Both the position numbers and the translations under genes were made by a program. The notes under the pieces were generated by a model. The model had not been told where the DNA came from. It did no database searches and saw only the letters and a list, made by a program, of their open reading frames with translations. From assembly GCF_900102905.1 (NCBI RefSeq), contig NZ_FNFV01000001.1:689501-753500 (forward strand): DNA of 64,000 bases. Reading direction: 5' to 3'. Positions 17,403 to 27,067 of this stretch are shown piece after piece. How positions within the stretch are numbered: the first letter of the stretch is position 1; each line of letters opens with the position of its first letter. The stretch comes from Meinhardsimonia xiamenensis (lineage in GTDB: Bacteria; Pseudomonadota; Alphaproteobacteria; Rhodobacterales; Rhodobacteraceae).

Positions 17403-18273
17403 AGGCGGCCGCGCGCGCAAGCGCCTCGTCCGCCTCGGGCACCCACCCCTGGAAGATCGGCAGCACATGCGGGCTGTCCGGCCACAGATCGGTGACCACG
17501 TCGACGCCCTGCGCCGCGAGGCGGTCGGCCATTCGGGTCGTGTCGTCGCGCAGGATTTCCGTCATCCCCGCCTGCAGGAATACCGGCGGGGCGCCGGGAA
17601 AGTCGGCGAGAAGCGGCGAGGCGCGGGGGTCTGCCGGGTCGGCCCCGGCAAGATAGTAGTCGCGCGCCTCGGCCACCCGCCCGGCCGGGAGGAGAGGGTC
17701 GGCGCGGGCGTTCTCGCGCAGTGACGCGCCCGAAAGCGTCAGGTCCGTCCAGGGAGAGAAGGCAAAGGCGGCGGCGGGGTGGGGGCCGCCTTGCCGGCAT
17801 GTCGCGGCGAGGAGGGCGAGCATCAGCCCGCCGCCGGCGCTGTCGCCACCGATAACGATGCCGTCGGCCCGGTAGCCGCGGGCGAGCAGATCCTGCCAGA
17901 CGCTGCAGGCATCCTCGAAGGCGGCGGGAAACGGGTGTTCGGGGGCAAGCCGGTAGTCGGGAATGAAGGCCTCGGCCCCGGTCAGGGCGCACAGCCGGGC
18001 CACCATGGCCTTGTGGGTGGCCGAGCTGCCCATCACGTAGGCGCCGCCGTGGAAGTAGAGAATGAGGCCCGCGCCGCGCGGGCGGCAGGAAACCCACAGT
18101 CCCGGCACATTGCCGACGCGGCGCGGAAGGAGCAGCGCGCCGGCGGGCATGGCGGCGAGGCGCGCCGAACGCTCGAAGGCACGGCGGGCGGCGGCCGGAT
18201 CCTTCACGCGGGCAAGCCATGGCTTTTGCACCGTCCGCAGATAGAGCTTGAGAAGGGCGAGCGCGAGGCTCAC
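17359..18273 (-). CDS. Alpha/beta hydrolase (hormone-sensitive lipase family)
   Basis: A 304-residue esterase/lipase of the HSL (family IV) group. The oxyanion-hole motif HGGAYVMG, the nucleophile elbow GDSAGGG, and the distal Asp and His ([10 protein letters not shown] to [11 protein letters not shown]) form the expected catalytic set. I chose the GTG at 18273, which overlaps the gshB stop as GTGA; the longer frame runs into gshB. The N-terminal helix [11 protein letters not shown] may be a cap. It is the last gene after gshB and is convergent with comM. Substrate is unknown. Confidence 0.87.
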   Translation of the reverse strand: MSLALALLKLYLRTVQKPWLARVKDPAAARRAFERSARLAAMPAGALLLPRRVGNVPGLWVSCRPRGAGLILYFHGGAYVMGSSATHKAMVARLCALTGAEAFIPDYRLAPEHPFPAAFEDACSVWQDLLARGYRADGIVIGGDSAGGGLMLALLAATCRQGGPHPAAAFAFSPWTDLTLSGASLRENARADPLLPAGRVAEARDYYLAGADPADPRASPLLADFPGAPPVFLQAGMTEILRDDTTRMADRLAAQGVDVVTDLWPDSPHVLPIFQGWVPEADEALARAAAFIRQRLPAARASGS

Positions 18274-19217
18274 CGCGCAGCGACCCTTGCCTCGACAGCC
18301 TCCCAGATTCGAGCGGCGACGTTGATGTTGTCGAATCGCTCCAGTTCCTGGATGCCCGTGGGCGAGGTCACGTTGATCTCGGTGAGCCATCCACCGATCA
18401 CGTCGATTCCCACGAAGACCTGTCCCTTCTCGCGCAAGGTCGGGCCGATGACGGCGCAGATCTCGCGGTCGCGATCGGTCAGCCGCGCAGGCTCGGCCCG
18501 GCCGCCTATGTGCAGGTTCGACCGGGTTTCCCCCGCTTGCGGGACACGGTTGATGGCCCCGACCGGCTCGCCGTCGACCAGGATGATGCGCTTGTCTCCC
18601 GCCTCGACATCGGGAATGAACTTCTGCGCGATCAGCGGCTCGCGCGTGAGGCTCGTGAAGAGCTCGTGAAGGGCGTTGAGATTGCGGTCGTTCGGGTCAA
18701 GGCGGAACACGCCGGCGCCACCGTTGCCATAAAGCGGCTTCAGGATCATGTCGCCGTGGCGTTCACGAAAGGCGCGCAGCGTGGCGAGATCCCGCGCGAT
18801 GGTCGTGGGCGGGGTGATCTCGGGAAAGCGGAGAACGAGAATCTTTTCGGGGAAGTTGCGCACCCAGAACGGGTCATTGACGACCAGTGCATGCGGATGG
18901 ACAAGGTCGAGCAGATGGGTGGTGGTGACGTAGGCCATGTCGAACGGCGGATCCTGGCGCAGCCAGATGACGTCGAAGTCACGCAGGCTGACCTCGCGTT
19001 CCGGCCCAAGCTCGGCATGATCGCCGGCCACGCGATGCACCACGAGATCGTGACCGCGCGCGGTCACGGTGCCCTCCTGAACGGCCAGCCGGTCGGGTGT
19101 GTAGTAGAAGAGCCGGTGCCCGCGCGCCTGCGCCTCCTCCGCGAGGCGGAAGGTGCTGTCGGTGTCAATGTTTATCCCGTGGATCGGGTCCATCTGGATC
19201 GCGACTTTCAGGGCCAT
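18270..19217 (-). CDS. gshB: Glutathione synthetase
   Basis: ATP-grasp ligase joining gamma-glutamylcysteine and glycine, 315 residues as usual for GshB. Marks include [16 protein letters not shown], the [14 protein letters not shown] region, [16 protein letters not shown] (ATP-binding glycine loop), [17 protein letters not shown], and the C-terminal [19 protein letters not shown] with metal ligands. The ATG at 19217 is the natural start. The hydrolase gene follows with a four-base overlap, and yraN lies 81 bases upstream on the same strand. Confidence 0.97.
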   Translation of the reverse strand: MALKVAIQMDPIHGINIDTDSTFRLAEEAQARGHRLFYYTPDRLAVQEGTVTARGHDLVVHRVAGDHAELGPEREVSLRDFDVIWLRQDPPFDMAYVTTTHLLDLVHPHALVVNDPFWVRNFPEKILVLRFPEITPPTTIARDLATLRAFRERHGDMILKPLYGNGGAGVFRLDPNDRNLNALHELFTSLTREPLIAQKFIPDVEAGDKRIILVDGEPVGAINRVPQAGETRSNLHIGGRAEPARLTDRDREICAVIGPTLREKGQVFVGIDVIGGWLTEINVTSPTGIQELERFDNINVAARIWEAVEARVAAR

Positions 19218-19298
19218 CGGCCAGCCTCCCGGCAGAATTCTCCAGCCCCTTGATGGCCCAGCCGGAGAGGGGGCGCAATGGCCTGCGGGCGCGCGGCC

Positions 19299-19652
19299 TC
19301 ACGCCAGCACCGCGTTCTCCAGAATGTGGAGCTCACCTCGTTCGTCGACGAGGGCAACATCGATGCGCGCCTCGGTCATCTGACCCGCCGGCTCTCCCCC
19401 GAGAAAGGCCGCGGCGGATGCCACGATGCGCTCGATCTGACGGGCGGTCAGGCGGGCGGCGGCGGCAGCGAAGTCACGCCCCTTCTTCACCTCGACGAAG
19501 ACGACGGCCGCGCCATCGCGCAGGATCAGGTCAATCTCGCCGGCGGGCCCGCGCCAGCGCCTTTCGGCCACCGTCATGCCGCGCCGCTCGTAGGCGCGCG
19601 CCACCGCCTCCTCGGCCGCAAGGCCCGAAAGATGCGACTGAAGCCCGCTCAT
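19299..19652 (-). CDS. yraN: YraN family protein (UPF0102)
   Basis: A 117-residue YraN/UPF0102 protein with a restriction-endonuclease-like fold. The pattern GEIDLILRDGAAVVFVEVKKG carries the Asp and Glu/Lys residues typical of the PD-(D/E)XK core. Its start overlaps the rsmI stop as ATGA, and the rsmI-yraN pairing is conserved in many proteobacteria. Function is not established. Confidence 0.93.
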   Translation of the reverse strand: MSGLQSHLSGLAAEEAVARAYERRGMTVAERRWRGPAGEIDLILRDGAAVVFVEVKKGRDFAAAAARLTARQIERIVASAAAFLGGEPAGQMTEARIDVALVDERGELHILENAVLA

Positions 19653-20506
19653 GGCTTTTCTCCCAATTTCAGGGCCGCCTGATAGACCTGCCTGCGCGGC
19701 AGCCCGAGACGGCTTGCGACCTCGCCCGCGGCCTGTTTCACGCTCATGGTCTTCAGCGCCTCCCTGAGGGCAGTCTCGAGCTCGCCGGCATCGGCCTGCC
19801 CTCGGTTTCGGTCAATGATCACCACGACTTCGCCGCGCAGCCTCTCCTCGGCAAGCTCCCGGGCGAGTTCGCCGAGCGAGCCGCGGCGCACTTCCTCGTA
19901 TCGCTTGGTCAGTTCCCGGCAGATTGCGGCCTGTCTCTCTTCTCCGAGTGTTAGCACTGCGTCTGCTAACATTTCCCCAACGCGTCTTGGCGATTCGTAG
20001 AAGACCAGCGTGGCGGGGACTGCGGCGAGCTCGGCGAGCGCCTTGCGCCGCGCCGTCGAACCGTTGGGCAGAAAGCCGGCAAACAGGAAACGGTCGGTCG
20101 GCAGGCCGGCAAGGGTGAGCGCGGTGGCCAGCGCAGCGGGACCGGGCACCGCGGTGAGGGGCAGCCCGGCCTCGATCACGGCGCGCACGAGCCCGTAGCC
20201 GGGATCGGAGATCAGCGGCGTCCCGGCTTCGGGCGCGTAGGCCACCGATCTGCCTTCGCGCAGTTCGCTCAGAAGGCGCGGGCGCACGGCAGGCGCATTG
20301 TGGTCGTGGTAGGCAAGCAGCGGGCGCCCTTCGAGGGCGATGCCGTGGATGTCCATGAGTCGCCGGAGGCTGCGCGTATCCTCCGCCGCCAGAACGTCGG
20401 CGGCGGCGAGAACGTCGAGCGCCCTGAGGGTTATGTCCCGTGCATTGCCGATTGGCGTCGACACGAGGTAGAGCCCCGGCAGAAGCGGCTTTTTTTCTGG
20501 GGGCAT
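19649..20506 (-). CDS. rsmI: 16S rRNA (cytidine(1402)-2'-O)-methyltransferase RsmI
   Basis: Tetrapyrrole methylase-fold enzyme that 2'-O-methylates C1402 of 16S rRNA. The 285-residue protein has GLYLVSTPIGNARDITLRAL, AEDTRSLRRLM, EAGTPLISDPGYGLVR, and FYESPRRVGEM, which define RsmI. The start at 20506 is preceded by AAGGAA on the minus strand; an in-frame extension to 20677 enters the divergent gene. It heads rsmI-yraN. Its upstream gap to the LpoA-like gene holds an 8-bp inverted repeat. Confidence 0.97.
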   Translation of the reverse strand: MPPEKKPLLPGLYLVSTPIGNARDITLRALDVLAAADVLAAEDTRSLRRLMDIHGIALEGRPLLAYHDHNAPAVRPRLLSELREGRSVAYAPEAGTPLISDPGYGLVRAVIEAGLPLTAVPGPAALATALTLAGLPTDRFLFAGFLPNGSTARRKALAELAAVPATLVFYESPRRVGEMLADAVLTLGEERQAAICRELTKRYEEVRRGSLGELARELAEERLRGEVVVIIDRNRGQADAGELETALREALKTMSVKQAAGEVASRLGLPRRQVYQAALKLGEKP

Positions 20507-20540
20507 CGGGTTCCTTCCCTGTGGCCGTTTACTCCCTGCA

Positions 20541-20573
20541 CGGTTGCGCATAGTCTGCGCCCGATCGCAACCG
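20541..20573. repeat. Inverted repeat between rsmI and the LpoA-like gene
   Basis: CGGTTGCG at 20541-20548 and CGCAACCG at 20566-20573 form an 8-bp inverted repeat with a 17-base centre in the 83-base divergent promoter gap. It may be a protein-binding site or part of a leader. No regulator can be named. Confidence 0.4.
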
Positions 20574-20589
20574 CCGCGCAATCTGGGAA

Positions 20590-21777
20590 GTGACCTTGCC
20601 GAGCCTGCCGCCGTTTTCCGTCCGTCGTGCCGCCGGGCTGATCGTTGCCCTGTTTTCGGTTCTCTGGCTTGCCGCATGCGATGTTGCCCCTGGGGCAGGT
20701 TCGGGCGGGCCGCGCATCAACACCTCCAGGCCGGTTCCTGTCGCGTTGCTCGTGCCGGCCGGTTCGGGCCAGCCCGGCGACGAGGCGCTGGCCAGGTCCC
20801 TCGAGAATGCCGCGCGGCTGGCGATGGCCGATCTTGACGGCGTCGAGATCGATCTGCGGGTCTATGCCACCGCTGGGCAGCCGGCCACCGCGGCGGAGGT
20901 TGCGCGTCAGGCGGTGGATGACGGGGCGCGCATCCTGCTCGGTCCGGTGTATTCGGGCGCGGCGCGTGCCGCCGGCGAGGCTGTGCGCCCGCGCGGGGTC
21001 AACGTGCTGGCATTTTCGAACAACACGGACATCGCCGGCGGCAATGTCTTCGTTCTCGGGCACACCTTCGAGAACACGGCGAATCGACTGATGCGTTTCG
21101 CCGCGGCCCAGGGCAAGTCGAGCTTGGTGATCGTGCATGGTCAGAGCCCGGCCGAGGAAAAGGGGCGGGACGCCTTTGCCGCGGCCGCCGCCGCGGCCGG
21201 GGTCGAGGTGCGGGGCATCTTCCCGTTCGAACTCTCGCAGACCGGCGTCGTCAACGCGGTGCCCAAGATCGCCGAGATGATCCGTTCCACCGGGGCACAG
21301 TCGGTGGCCTTCACCTCGGGCACCGCCGGCGCGCTGCCGATCCTCACGCAACTTCTCACCGAGAACGGCATCGATCCGGCCGAGACCCAGTTCATCGGTC
21401 TGCAGCGCTGGGACATTCCGCGCAGCGCGCTGGAGCTGCCGGGATTGCAGAACGGCTGGTTCGCCATTCCCGACCCGGCACTGATGCAGCAGTTCGAGGC
21501 CCGCTACGCCGAAGCTTATGGCACACCGCCGCATCCCATCGCCGGGCTGGCCTATGACGGCATCGCCGCGATCGGGGCGCTGGTGAAGGCCGGAAAGTCC
21601 GACGCGCTCGCGGCATCGGGCCTCACCCAGCCCTCGGGCTTCCTTGGTGTCAACGGCGTCTTCCGCCTGCGTGGCGATGGCACGGTGGAGCGGGCGCTCG
21701 CGGTGGCGACGATCCGCGATGAGGAGGTGGTGGTGCTTGACCCCGCCCCGAGAAGCTTTGGCGGCGCCGGCATCTGA
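20590..21777 (+). CDS. LpoA-like penicillin-binding protein activator, lipoprotein
   Basis: A 395-residue lipoprotein with a periplasmic-binding-protein (Leu/Ile/Val-type) fold, as in the C-terminal half of LpoA, which stimulates PBP1A. The signal sequence ends in the lipobox LAAC near Cys30. The mature region shows VALLVPAGSG, ARILLGPVYSGAARAAGE and LAFSNNTDIAGG, which are typical of COG3107. It begins with a GTG at 20590 after a GGGAA. The end overlaps glnD by about 20 bases. An ABC transporter substrate-binding role is possible but no permease is nearby. Confidence 0.85.
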   Translation: MTLPSLPPFSVRRAAGLIVALFSVLWLAACDVAPGAGSGGPRINTSRPVPVALLVPAGSGQPGDEALARSLENAARLAMADLDGVEIDLRVYATAGQPATAAEVARQAVDDGARILLGPVYSGAARAAGEAVRPRGVNVLAFSNNTDIAGGNVFVLGHTFENTANRLMRFAAAQGKSSLVIVHGQSPAEEKGRDAFAAAAAAAGVEVRGIFPFELSQTGVVNAVPKIAEMIRSTGAQSVAFTSGTAGALPILTQLLTENGIDPAETQFIGLQRWDIPRSALELPGLQNGWFAIPDPALMQQFEARYAEAYGTPPHPIAGLAYDGIAAIGALVKAGKSDALAASGLTQPSGFLGVNGVFRLRGDGTVERALAVATIRDEEVVVLDPAPRSFGGAGI

Positions 21778-24613
21778 GGCGCCGCCCGCCGCGGCACTGG
21801 CGCTGGAGCCGGCGCGGGCGCTCCTGCCTGCCTCGCGGCTTCTGGCCGAGCCCGGCGAGCTGATTGCCCCCCCCCGCGAGATCTTCGACCCCGAGGCGGT
21901 GGCCGCGCGTCTGGCCTCCGTCTCCGAGGCGCTGGGCGAGACGAGCAGCGCCGGCGCCGGGCGCGCGCTGCGCGACGCGGCTGTCGAGGTCCTGTGCGAG
22001 GCGCTCACGCGCGGCCGCGAGCGGATCGCGGAAGCCTTCGAGGCCCGCCCGCGCGAGGCATTGCCCACGGTGCGTGCCTACGCCTATCTCACCGACGGGA
22101 TTGTCTCCGCGGCATTCAAGGTGGCGGTGACGTTTCTGCATCCGCGGCCCAACCCAACCGAGGGCGAGCGGTTGGCGGTGCTTGGCGTGGGGGGATACGG
22201 GCGCGGCGAGATGGCGCCCTTCTCCGACGTCGATCTTCTGTTCCTCGTGCCCTACAAGGTGACCGGCTGGGCGGAGAGCGTGATCGAGAGCATGCTGTAC
22301 ATGCTCTGGGATCTGCACCTGAAGGTCGGTCATTCCAGCCGGAGCGTGAAGGAGTGCATCCGCCTCGGCCGCGAGGATTACACGATCCGTACCGCGCTTC
22401 TCGAACATCGCTTCGTCGCCGGTTACAAGCCGCTCGCCGACGAGTTGAAGAAGCGGTTGTGGAAGGAGCTCTTCCGCGGCACCGAGGCCGACTTCATCGA
22501 GGCCAAGCTTGCCGAGCGCGACGAGCGGCTGCGCCGCCAGGGCGGTCAGCGCTACATGGTCGAGCCCAATGTCAAGGAAGGCAAGGGCGGCCTGCGGGAC
22601 CTGCACACGCTGTTCTGGATCGACAAGTACATCCACGGGGTGGAGGACCGCGCCGAGCTGGTTCGCCTGAAGGAATTCCGCCAGGACGAATATGACGCGT
22701 TCCTCGAGGCCGAGAACTTCCTCAACGCAGTGCGCTGCCATCTGCACCTGATCGCCGGGCGCGCGGTGGATCAGCTCACCTTCGACATGCAGGTCGAGGT
22801 GGCGCAGCGCATGGGCTACACCGACCATGGCGGGCGCCGGGCGGTCGAGCATTTCATGCAGGACTATTTCCGCCACGCCACCAAGGTGGGAGAGCTCACC
22901 CGCATCTTTCTCACCGTGCTCGAGGAGCGGCACGTCAAGCGCGCACCGGGGCTCACGCGGTTCTTCCGCCGCCCCCGCCGCGTGAAGAAGGGTTACAAGG
23001 TCGTCCGCAACCGGCTGACGGTCGCTGACGAGAAGGCCTTTCTGGCCGACAAGCTCAACATTCTGCGGCTGTTCGAGGAGGGGCTGAGGACCGGCCTTCT
23101 CATCCACCCGGACGCGATGCGGCTGGTGACGGCCAACCTGCACCTCATCGACGACGAAATGCGGGCCGACCCCGAGGCCAACCGCATCTTCCTTGACCTG
23201 CTCCTGAAGCATGGCAATCCCGAGCGCGCGCTCAGGAGGATGAACGAGCTCGGCGTGCTCGCGGCCTTCATTCCGGAGTTCGCCCCCATCGTGGCGATGA
23301 TGCAGTTCAACATGTATCACGCCTATACGGTGGATGAGCACACCATCCAGTGCATCTCGATCCTCGCCGAGATCGAGCGTGGCGAGCTCGTGGAAGAGCT
23401 GCCCATCGCCTCGAGCATCCTCAAGGCCGGGGTCAATCGCAAGGTGCTCTACCTCGCGCTTCTCTTCCACGACATCGGCAAGGGCCGGGAGGAAGACCAC
23501 TCGGTGGTGGGCGCGCAGATCGCGCGTCGCCTCGCGCCCCGCTTCAGGCTGCGCCCCAAGGAGGCGGAGACTCTCGAATGGCTGGTGCGCTATCACCTGC
23601 TGATGTCCGACATGGCCCAGAAGCGCGACATCGCCGAGCCCCGCACCGTGCGCGACTTCGCCAAGGCGGTGAAGACGCGCGAGCGGCTCGACCTGCTGAC
23701 CGTTCTGACGGTCTGCGACATCCGCGGGGTGGGGCCGAAGGTCTGGAACAACTGGAAGGCGGAGCTTCTGCGCGAGCTCTACCGTGCCACAGCCACCGCG
23801 CTCGAGAACGGGCTTGAGGCGATCAACCGCGAGGCGCGGGAGGACGAGGCCAAGCGAGCGCTCCGCGAGGCGCTCAAGGACTGGGATCCGAAGGATCTGC
23901 GCATCGAGACCCAGCGCCACTACGGCCCTTACTGGCAGGGGCTGCCGACCTCGACCCATGTCGTCTTTGCCCGGCTCCTGCGACAGGCGCGCGAAGACGA
24001 GATCCTGATCGACATCGAGCCCGATCCCGACCACGGCGCCACGCGGGCCTGCTTCGTGCTGGCCGACCACCCCGGCATCTTCTCGCGCCTTGCCGGGGCG
24101 CTGGCGCTTGTGGGCGCCAATGTCGTTGACGCGCGCACCTACACCTCCAAGGACGGCTGGGCGACGGCGGTGTTCTGGATACAGGATGCCGAGGGCAACC
24201 CCTTCGAACAATCCCGCCTGCCGCGGCTGAAACAGATGATCATGAAGACGCTGAAGGGCGAGGTGATCGCCCGTGACGCGCTGGCCGACCGCGACCGGAT
24301 GAAGAAGCGCGAGCGCGCCTTCCGCGTGCCCACCACCATCACCTTCGACAACGAGGGCTCCGACATCTACACCATCATCGAGGTGGACACCCGCGACCGG
24401 CCCGGCCTTCTCTACGACCTCACCCGCACCCTTGCCGCGAACAACATCCAGATCGCCTCGGCCGTGATCGCCACCTATGGCGCGCAGGTCGTCGACACCT
24501 TCTATGTGAAGGACATGTTCGGGCTGAAGCTCCACTCCGAGGCCAAGCGCCGCGCACTCGAGAAGAAGCTGCGGCAGGCGATCGAGCAGGGCGCCCAGAG
24601 GGCGGAGGGCTGA
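21758..24613 (+). CDS. glnD: [Protein-PII] uridylyltransferase/uridylyl-removing enzyme
   Basis: Nitrogen sensor that uridylylates and deuridylylates PII proteins. Domains in order: nucleotidyltransferase with GVGGYGRGEMAPFSDVD (about 142-158), a GlnD PII-UTase middle region, an HD phosphohydrolase with FHDIGKGREEDHS (about 570), and two ACT domains (about 765-810 and 873-917). No ATG gives a sensible start. I chose the TTG at 21758, which overlaps the LpoA-like gene by 20 bases and gives 951 residues; TTG 21737 is an alternative. The murJ start overlaps the stop as TGATG. Confidence 0.95.
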   Translation: MAAPASEAPPAAALALEPARALLPASRLLAEPGELIAPPREIFDPEAVAARLASVSEALGETSSAGAGRALRDAAVEVLCEALTRGRERIAEAFEARPREALPTVRAYAYLTDGIVSAAFKVAVTFLHPRPNPTEGERLAVLGVGGYGRGEMAPFSDVDLLFLVPYKVTGWAESVIESMLYMLWDLHLKVGHSSRSVKECIRLGREDYTIRTALLEHRFVAGYKPLADELKKRLWKELFRGTEADFIEAKLAERDERLRRQGGQRYMVEPNVKEGKGGLRDLHTLFWIDKYIHGVEDRAELVRLKEFRQDEYDAFLEAENFLNAVRCHLHLIAGRAVDQLTFDMQVEVAQRMGYTDHGGRRAVEHFMQDYFRHATKVGELTRIFLTVLEERHVKRAPGLTRFFRRPRRVKKGYKVVRNRLTVADEKAFLADKLNILRLFEEGLRTGLLIHPDAMRLVTANLHLIDDEMRADPEANRIFLDLLLKHGNPERALRRMNELGVLAAFIPEFAPIVAMMQFNMYHAYTVDEHTIQCISILAEIERGELVEELPIASSILKAGVNRKVLYLALLFHDIGKGREEDHSVVGAQIARRLAPRFRLRPKEAETLEWLVRYHLLMSDMAQKRDIAEPRTVRDFAKAVKTRERLDLLTVLTVCDIRGVGPKVWNNWKAELLRELYRATATALENGLEAINREAREDEAKRALREALKDWDPKDLRIETQRHYGPYWQGLPTSTHVVFARLLRQAREDEILIDIEPDPDHGATRACFVLADHPGIFSRLAGALALVGANVVDARTYTSKDGWATAVFWIQDAEGNPFEQSRLPRLKQMIMKTLKGEVIARDALADRDRMKKRERAFRVPTTITFDNEGSDIYTIIEVDTRDRPGLLYDLTRTLAANNIQIASAVIATYGAQVVDTFYVKDMFGLKLHSEAKRRALEKKLRQAIEQGAQRAEG

Positions 24614-26154
24614 TGCGCCCGATCCGGCTGGCGGCGGCCTTCTTCGCGGTCGGCGCATGGACCTTCGCAAGCCGCATCCTCGGCTTCGTGCGCGACGTGC
24701 TGATCGCCGCCTTCCTCGGTGCGGGACCGGTGGCGGAGGCTTTCCTGATCGCCTTCGCCCTGCCCAACATGTTCCGCCGCTTCTTCGCGGAAGGCGCCTT
24801 CAACACCGCCTTCGTGCCGCTCTATGCCAAGAAGCTCGAGGCGGGCGAGGATGCCGACGGCTTCGCCTCCGACGCGATGAGCGCGCTTGCGGGCGTGCTG
24901 GTGGTCTTCACGGCGATCGCGATTCCGGCAATGCCCTTTCTGGTGCTGGCCATGGCCGGGGGATTTGCCGATGACAGCCGCATGGCGCTTGCGGTGGACT
25001 ACGGGCGCATCGTTTTTGTCTACATCCTGTTCATCTCGCTCGCAGCTCTCGTCTCGGGCGCGCTCAACGCCGCGGGGCGCTTCTGGGCCGCGGCCGCGGC
25101 CCCGGTGCTCCTCAACGTCATTCTCGTCACCGTGCTGGTGGCCAGCGCCGGGGCGGAGGATGTGGTGCAGGGCCGCTGGCTCGCCTGGGGTGTTGTTGCG
25201 GCGGGCATGGCGCAGCTTGGCTTTGTCTGGGTGGCCGCATTCCGCGCGGGGCTCGGGATCCGCCTGCGCCGCCCGCGCTGGACGCCGGAGCTGAAGCGTC
25301 TGGCGATCATCGCCGCGCCGGCGGCGCTTGCGGGCGGGGTGGTGCAGGTGAACCTTCTTGTCGGCCGGCAGGTGGCGAGCTGGTTTGACGGCGCCATCGC
25401 CTGGCTCAACTATGCCGACCGGCTCTATCAGCTGCCGCTCGGGGTGGTGGGCATCGCCATCGGCGTGGTGCTCCTGCCCGATCTCTCGCGCAGGCTCCGC
25501 GCGGGTGACGACGCGGGCGGGCGGCAGGCCTTCAACCGCGCCGGCGAGCTGTCGCTTGCCCTGACCCTGCCGGCGGCGGTGGCGCTCATGGTCATTGCCG
25601 AGCCGCTCGTGTCTGTCCTGTTCCAGCGCGGCGCGTTTGGGGCGGAGGATGTCGCGCCGACGGCCGCCGCGCTTGTGGTCTATGGTGCGGGCCTCCCTGC
25701 CTTCGTGCTCCAGAAGGTGCTGCAGCCGCTCTATTTCGCGCGGGAGGACACGCGCACCCCCTTTCGCTACGCCGTCGCCTCGATGCTGGTGAACGCGGGT
25801 GTCGCCATAGGGCTCGCGCCGCTCGTCGGCTTTCTCGCCGCCGCGCTCGGCACCACCCTTGCCGCCTGGGCGATGGTCTGGCTGCTGTGGCGCGGCGCGC
25901 GCGGGATGGGGCAGGCCGCCGCGCTCGACGAGCGTTTCCGCCGCCGCATCATCCGAATCCTTGCCGCCGCGCTCGTCATGGGCGCAGCCATTGCCGCCGC
26001 TGCCGCCGCGCTTGAGCCGTGGCTTGCCGCGCCCGGCTGGCGGTATGGGGCGCTCGCGCTTCTCGTGGGGCTCGGCGGGGCGGTCTATTTCGCCGCCGCC
26101 CATCTCTTCGGCGGGCTCAGGCTCGGCGAGGTGCGCGCGGCCTTGCGGCGCTGA
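24613..26154 (+). CDS. murJ: Lipid II flippase MurJ
   Basis: A 513-residue polytopic MOP-superfamily protein (MviN) that flips lipid II in peptidoglycan synthesis. The N-terminus has the typical TFASRILGFVRDVLIA with its conserved arginines, followed by FALPNMFRRFFAEGAFNTAF and AFVPLYA. About fourteen hydrophobic segments follow to the end. It overlaps glnD by one base in a TGATG junction, so the pair is coupled. It is convergent with the rhomboid-like gene, only two bases apart. Confidence 0.96.
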   Translation: MRPIRLAAAFFAVGAWTFASRILGFVRDVLIAAFLGAGPVAEAFLIAFALPNMFRRFFAEGAFNTAFVPLYAKKLEAGEDADGFASDAMSALAGVLVVFTAIAIPAMPFLVLAMAGGFADDSRMALAVDYGRIVFVYILFISLAALVSGALNAAGRFWAAAAAPVLLNVILVTVLVASAGAEDVVQGRWLAWGVVAAGMAQLGFVWVAAFRAGLGIRLRRPRWTPELKRLAIIAAPAALAGGVVQVNLLVGRQVASWFDGAIAWLNYADRLYQLPLGVVGIAIGVVLLPDLSRRLRAGDDAGGRQAFNRAGELSLALTLPAAVALMVIAEPLVSVLFQRGAFGAEDVAPTAAALVVYGAGLPAFVLQKVLQPLYFAREDTRTPFRYAVASMLVNAGVAIGLAPLVGFLAAALGTTLAAWAMVWLLWRGARGMGQAAALDERFRRRIIRILAAALVMGAAIAAAAAALEPWLAAPGWRYGALALLVGLGGAVYFAAAHLFGGLRLGEVRAALRR

Positions 26155-26156
26155 AT

Positions 26157-26843
26157 TCAGCGTTGCCGGAGCCGGTCGATGAGCCGCGCCCAGCCGCCGG
26201 GGCTCAGCACGAAGGACAGGCAGAAGCCCGCGGCAAAGCCCGCCACATCGGCGACCCAGTCCATGCCGCCCCCGAAGAGAAGGCCGAAGATGAGCTGGAT
26301 GCCGAGCAGCATGGCGATGAGCGTGAAGGCCTGCCAGCGCGCCTCGCCCAGCACCGTGAGCCGCACCCACAGCAGAAAGGTGAAGGCGCCGATCAGGCCG
26401 TAGACGGCGGGAAAGCCGCCGATGAGCGGGGTGCGCGTGTCGACAAGAAGCCCGTAGGCCAGCGCCCCGGCAATGGCCGAGCCGAAGAACAGCGCGAGAA
26501 ACGCCCAAGGATTGAACACCTCGGCCACCATCTTGCCCAAGGCCAGCAGAAAGACCACGACGAAGAGCATGTGGGTGAAGCTCGCATGCACGAAGGCGTA
26601 AGCAACGAGGCGCACGAGAAAGTCGAGCGGGAAGCGGCCGTGCTCGAGCATCCAGTCGAGCATGGTCGGCACGAAGGCGAAGCGTTCGATCGCCGCGAGC
26701 CGCCAGCCCACCGCATCCGGCCCGCCCACGAGCCCCCGCGCGCCGAGCTGAAAGGCGATCTCGACAAGCGCGATCACCGCGGCAAGCGCCAGCACCACCG
26801 GCGGGATGGGATTGACGGGCGAGGCGTTGTGGTCGCTGTGCAT
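26157..26843 (-). CDS. Rhomboid-fold membrane protein, catalytic residues missing
   Basis: A 228-residue protein with the six-helix rhomboid architecture. The helix-2 block [20 protein letters not shown] after the helix-4 loop, and DVAGFAAGF in helix 6 align with rhomboid proteases. However, the catalytic serine motif GxSG reads GGFP (142-145, Phe144 at the Ser position), the helix-6 histidine is Asp199, and the oxyanion-site Asn is Val95. It should therefore be a pseudoprotease. I prefer the ATG at 26843; 26885 is an alternative adding fourteen residues. It stands alone, convergent with murJ and divergent from trpS. Confidence 0.85.
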   Translation of the reverse strand: MHSDHNASPVNPIPPVVLALAAVIALVEIAFQLGARGLVGGPDAVGWRLAAIERFAFVPTMLDWMLEHGRFPLDFLVRLVAYAFVHASFTHMLFVVVFLLALGKMVAEVFNPWAFLALFFGSAIAGALAYGLLVDTRTPLIGGFPAVYGLIGAFTFLLWVRLTVLGEARWQAFTLIAMLLGIQLIFGLLFGGGMDWVADVAGFAAGFCLSFVLSPGGWARLIDRLRQR

Positions 26844-27067
26844 CAGTGCGGCTTTACTGTCTTGAAGATAGGTCGGAACACGCATCCCGGCCCGACCGTG
26901 AGGCCGGGCAGCGCCCCCCTCGCCCCGGGCGCCGCCCGCCGCTTAAGAGATACAGGCGCTGCTTGGCGTGTGTCGTGCATCCGGCGCTTTCCTTGACGAG
27001 CCTTGCAGCCAGCGTTAAGCGAGCCCGGCGCGAATTTCCAGACGGACTTCCAGACGGAGCGGGACGA

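Noticed and set aside
19299-19652. YraN as part of a defence or restriction system
   Set aside because: It is coupled to rsmI as in many genomes and has no partner methyltransferase or helicase of a defence type.
21650-24670. A 1006-codon open frame on the minus strand opposite glnD
   Set aside because: It is antisense to glnD, has no recognisable domain and is a by-product of GC-rich codon use.
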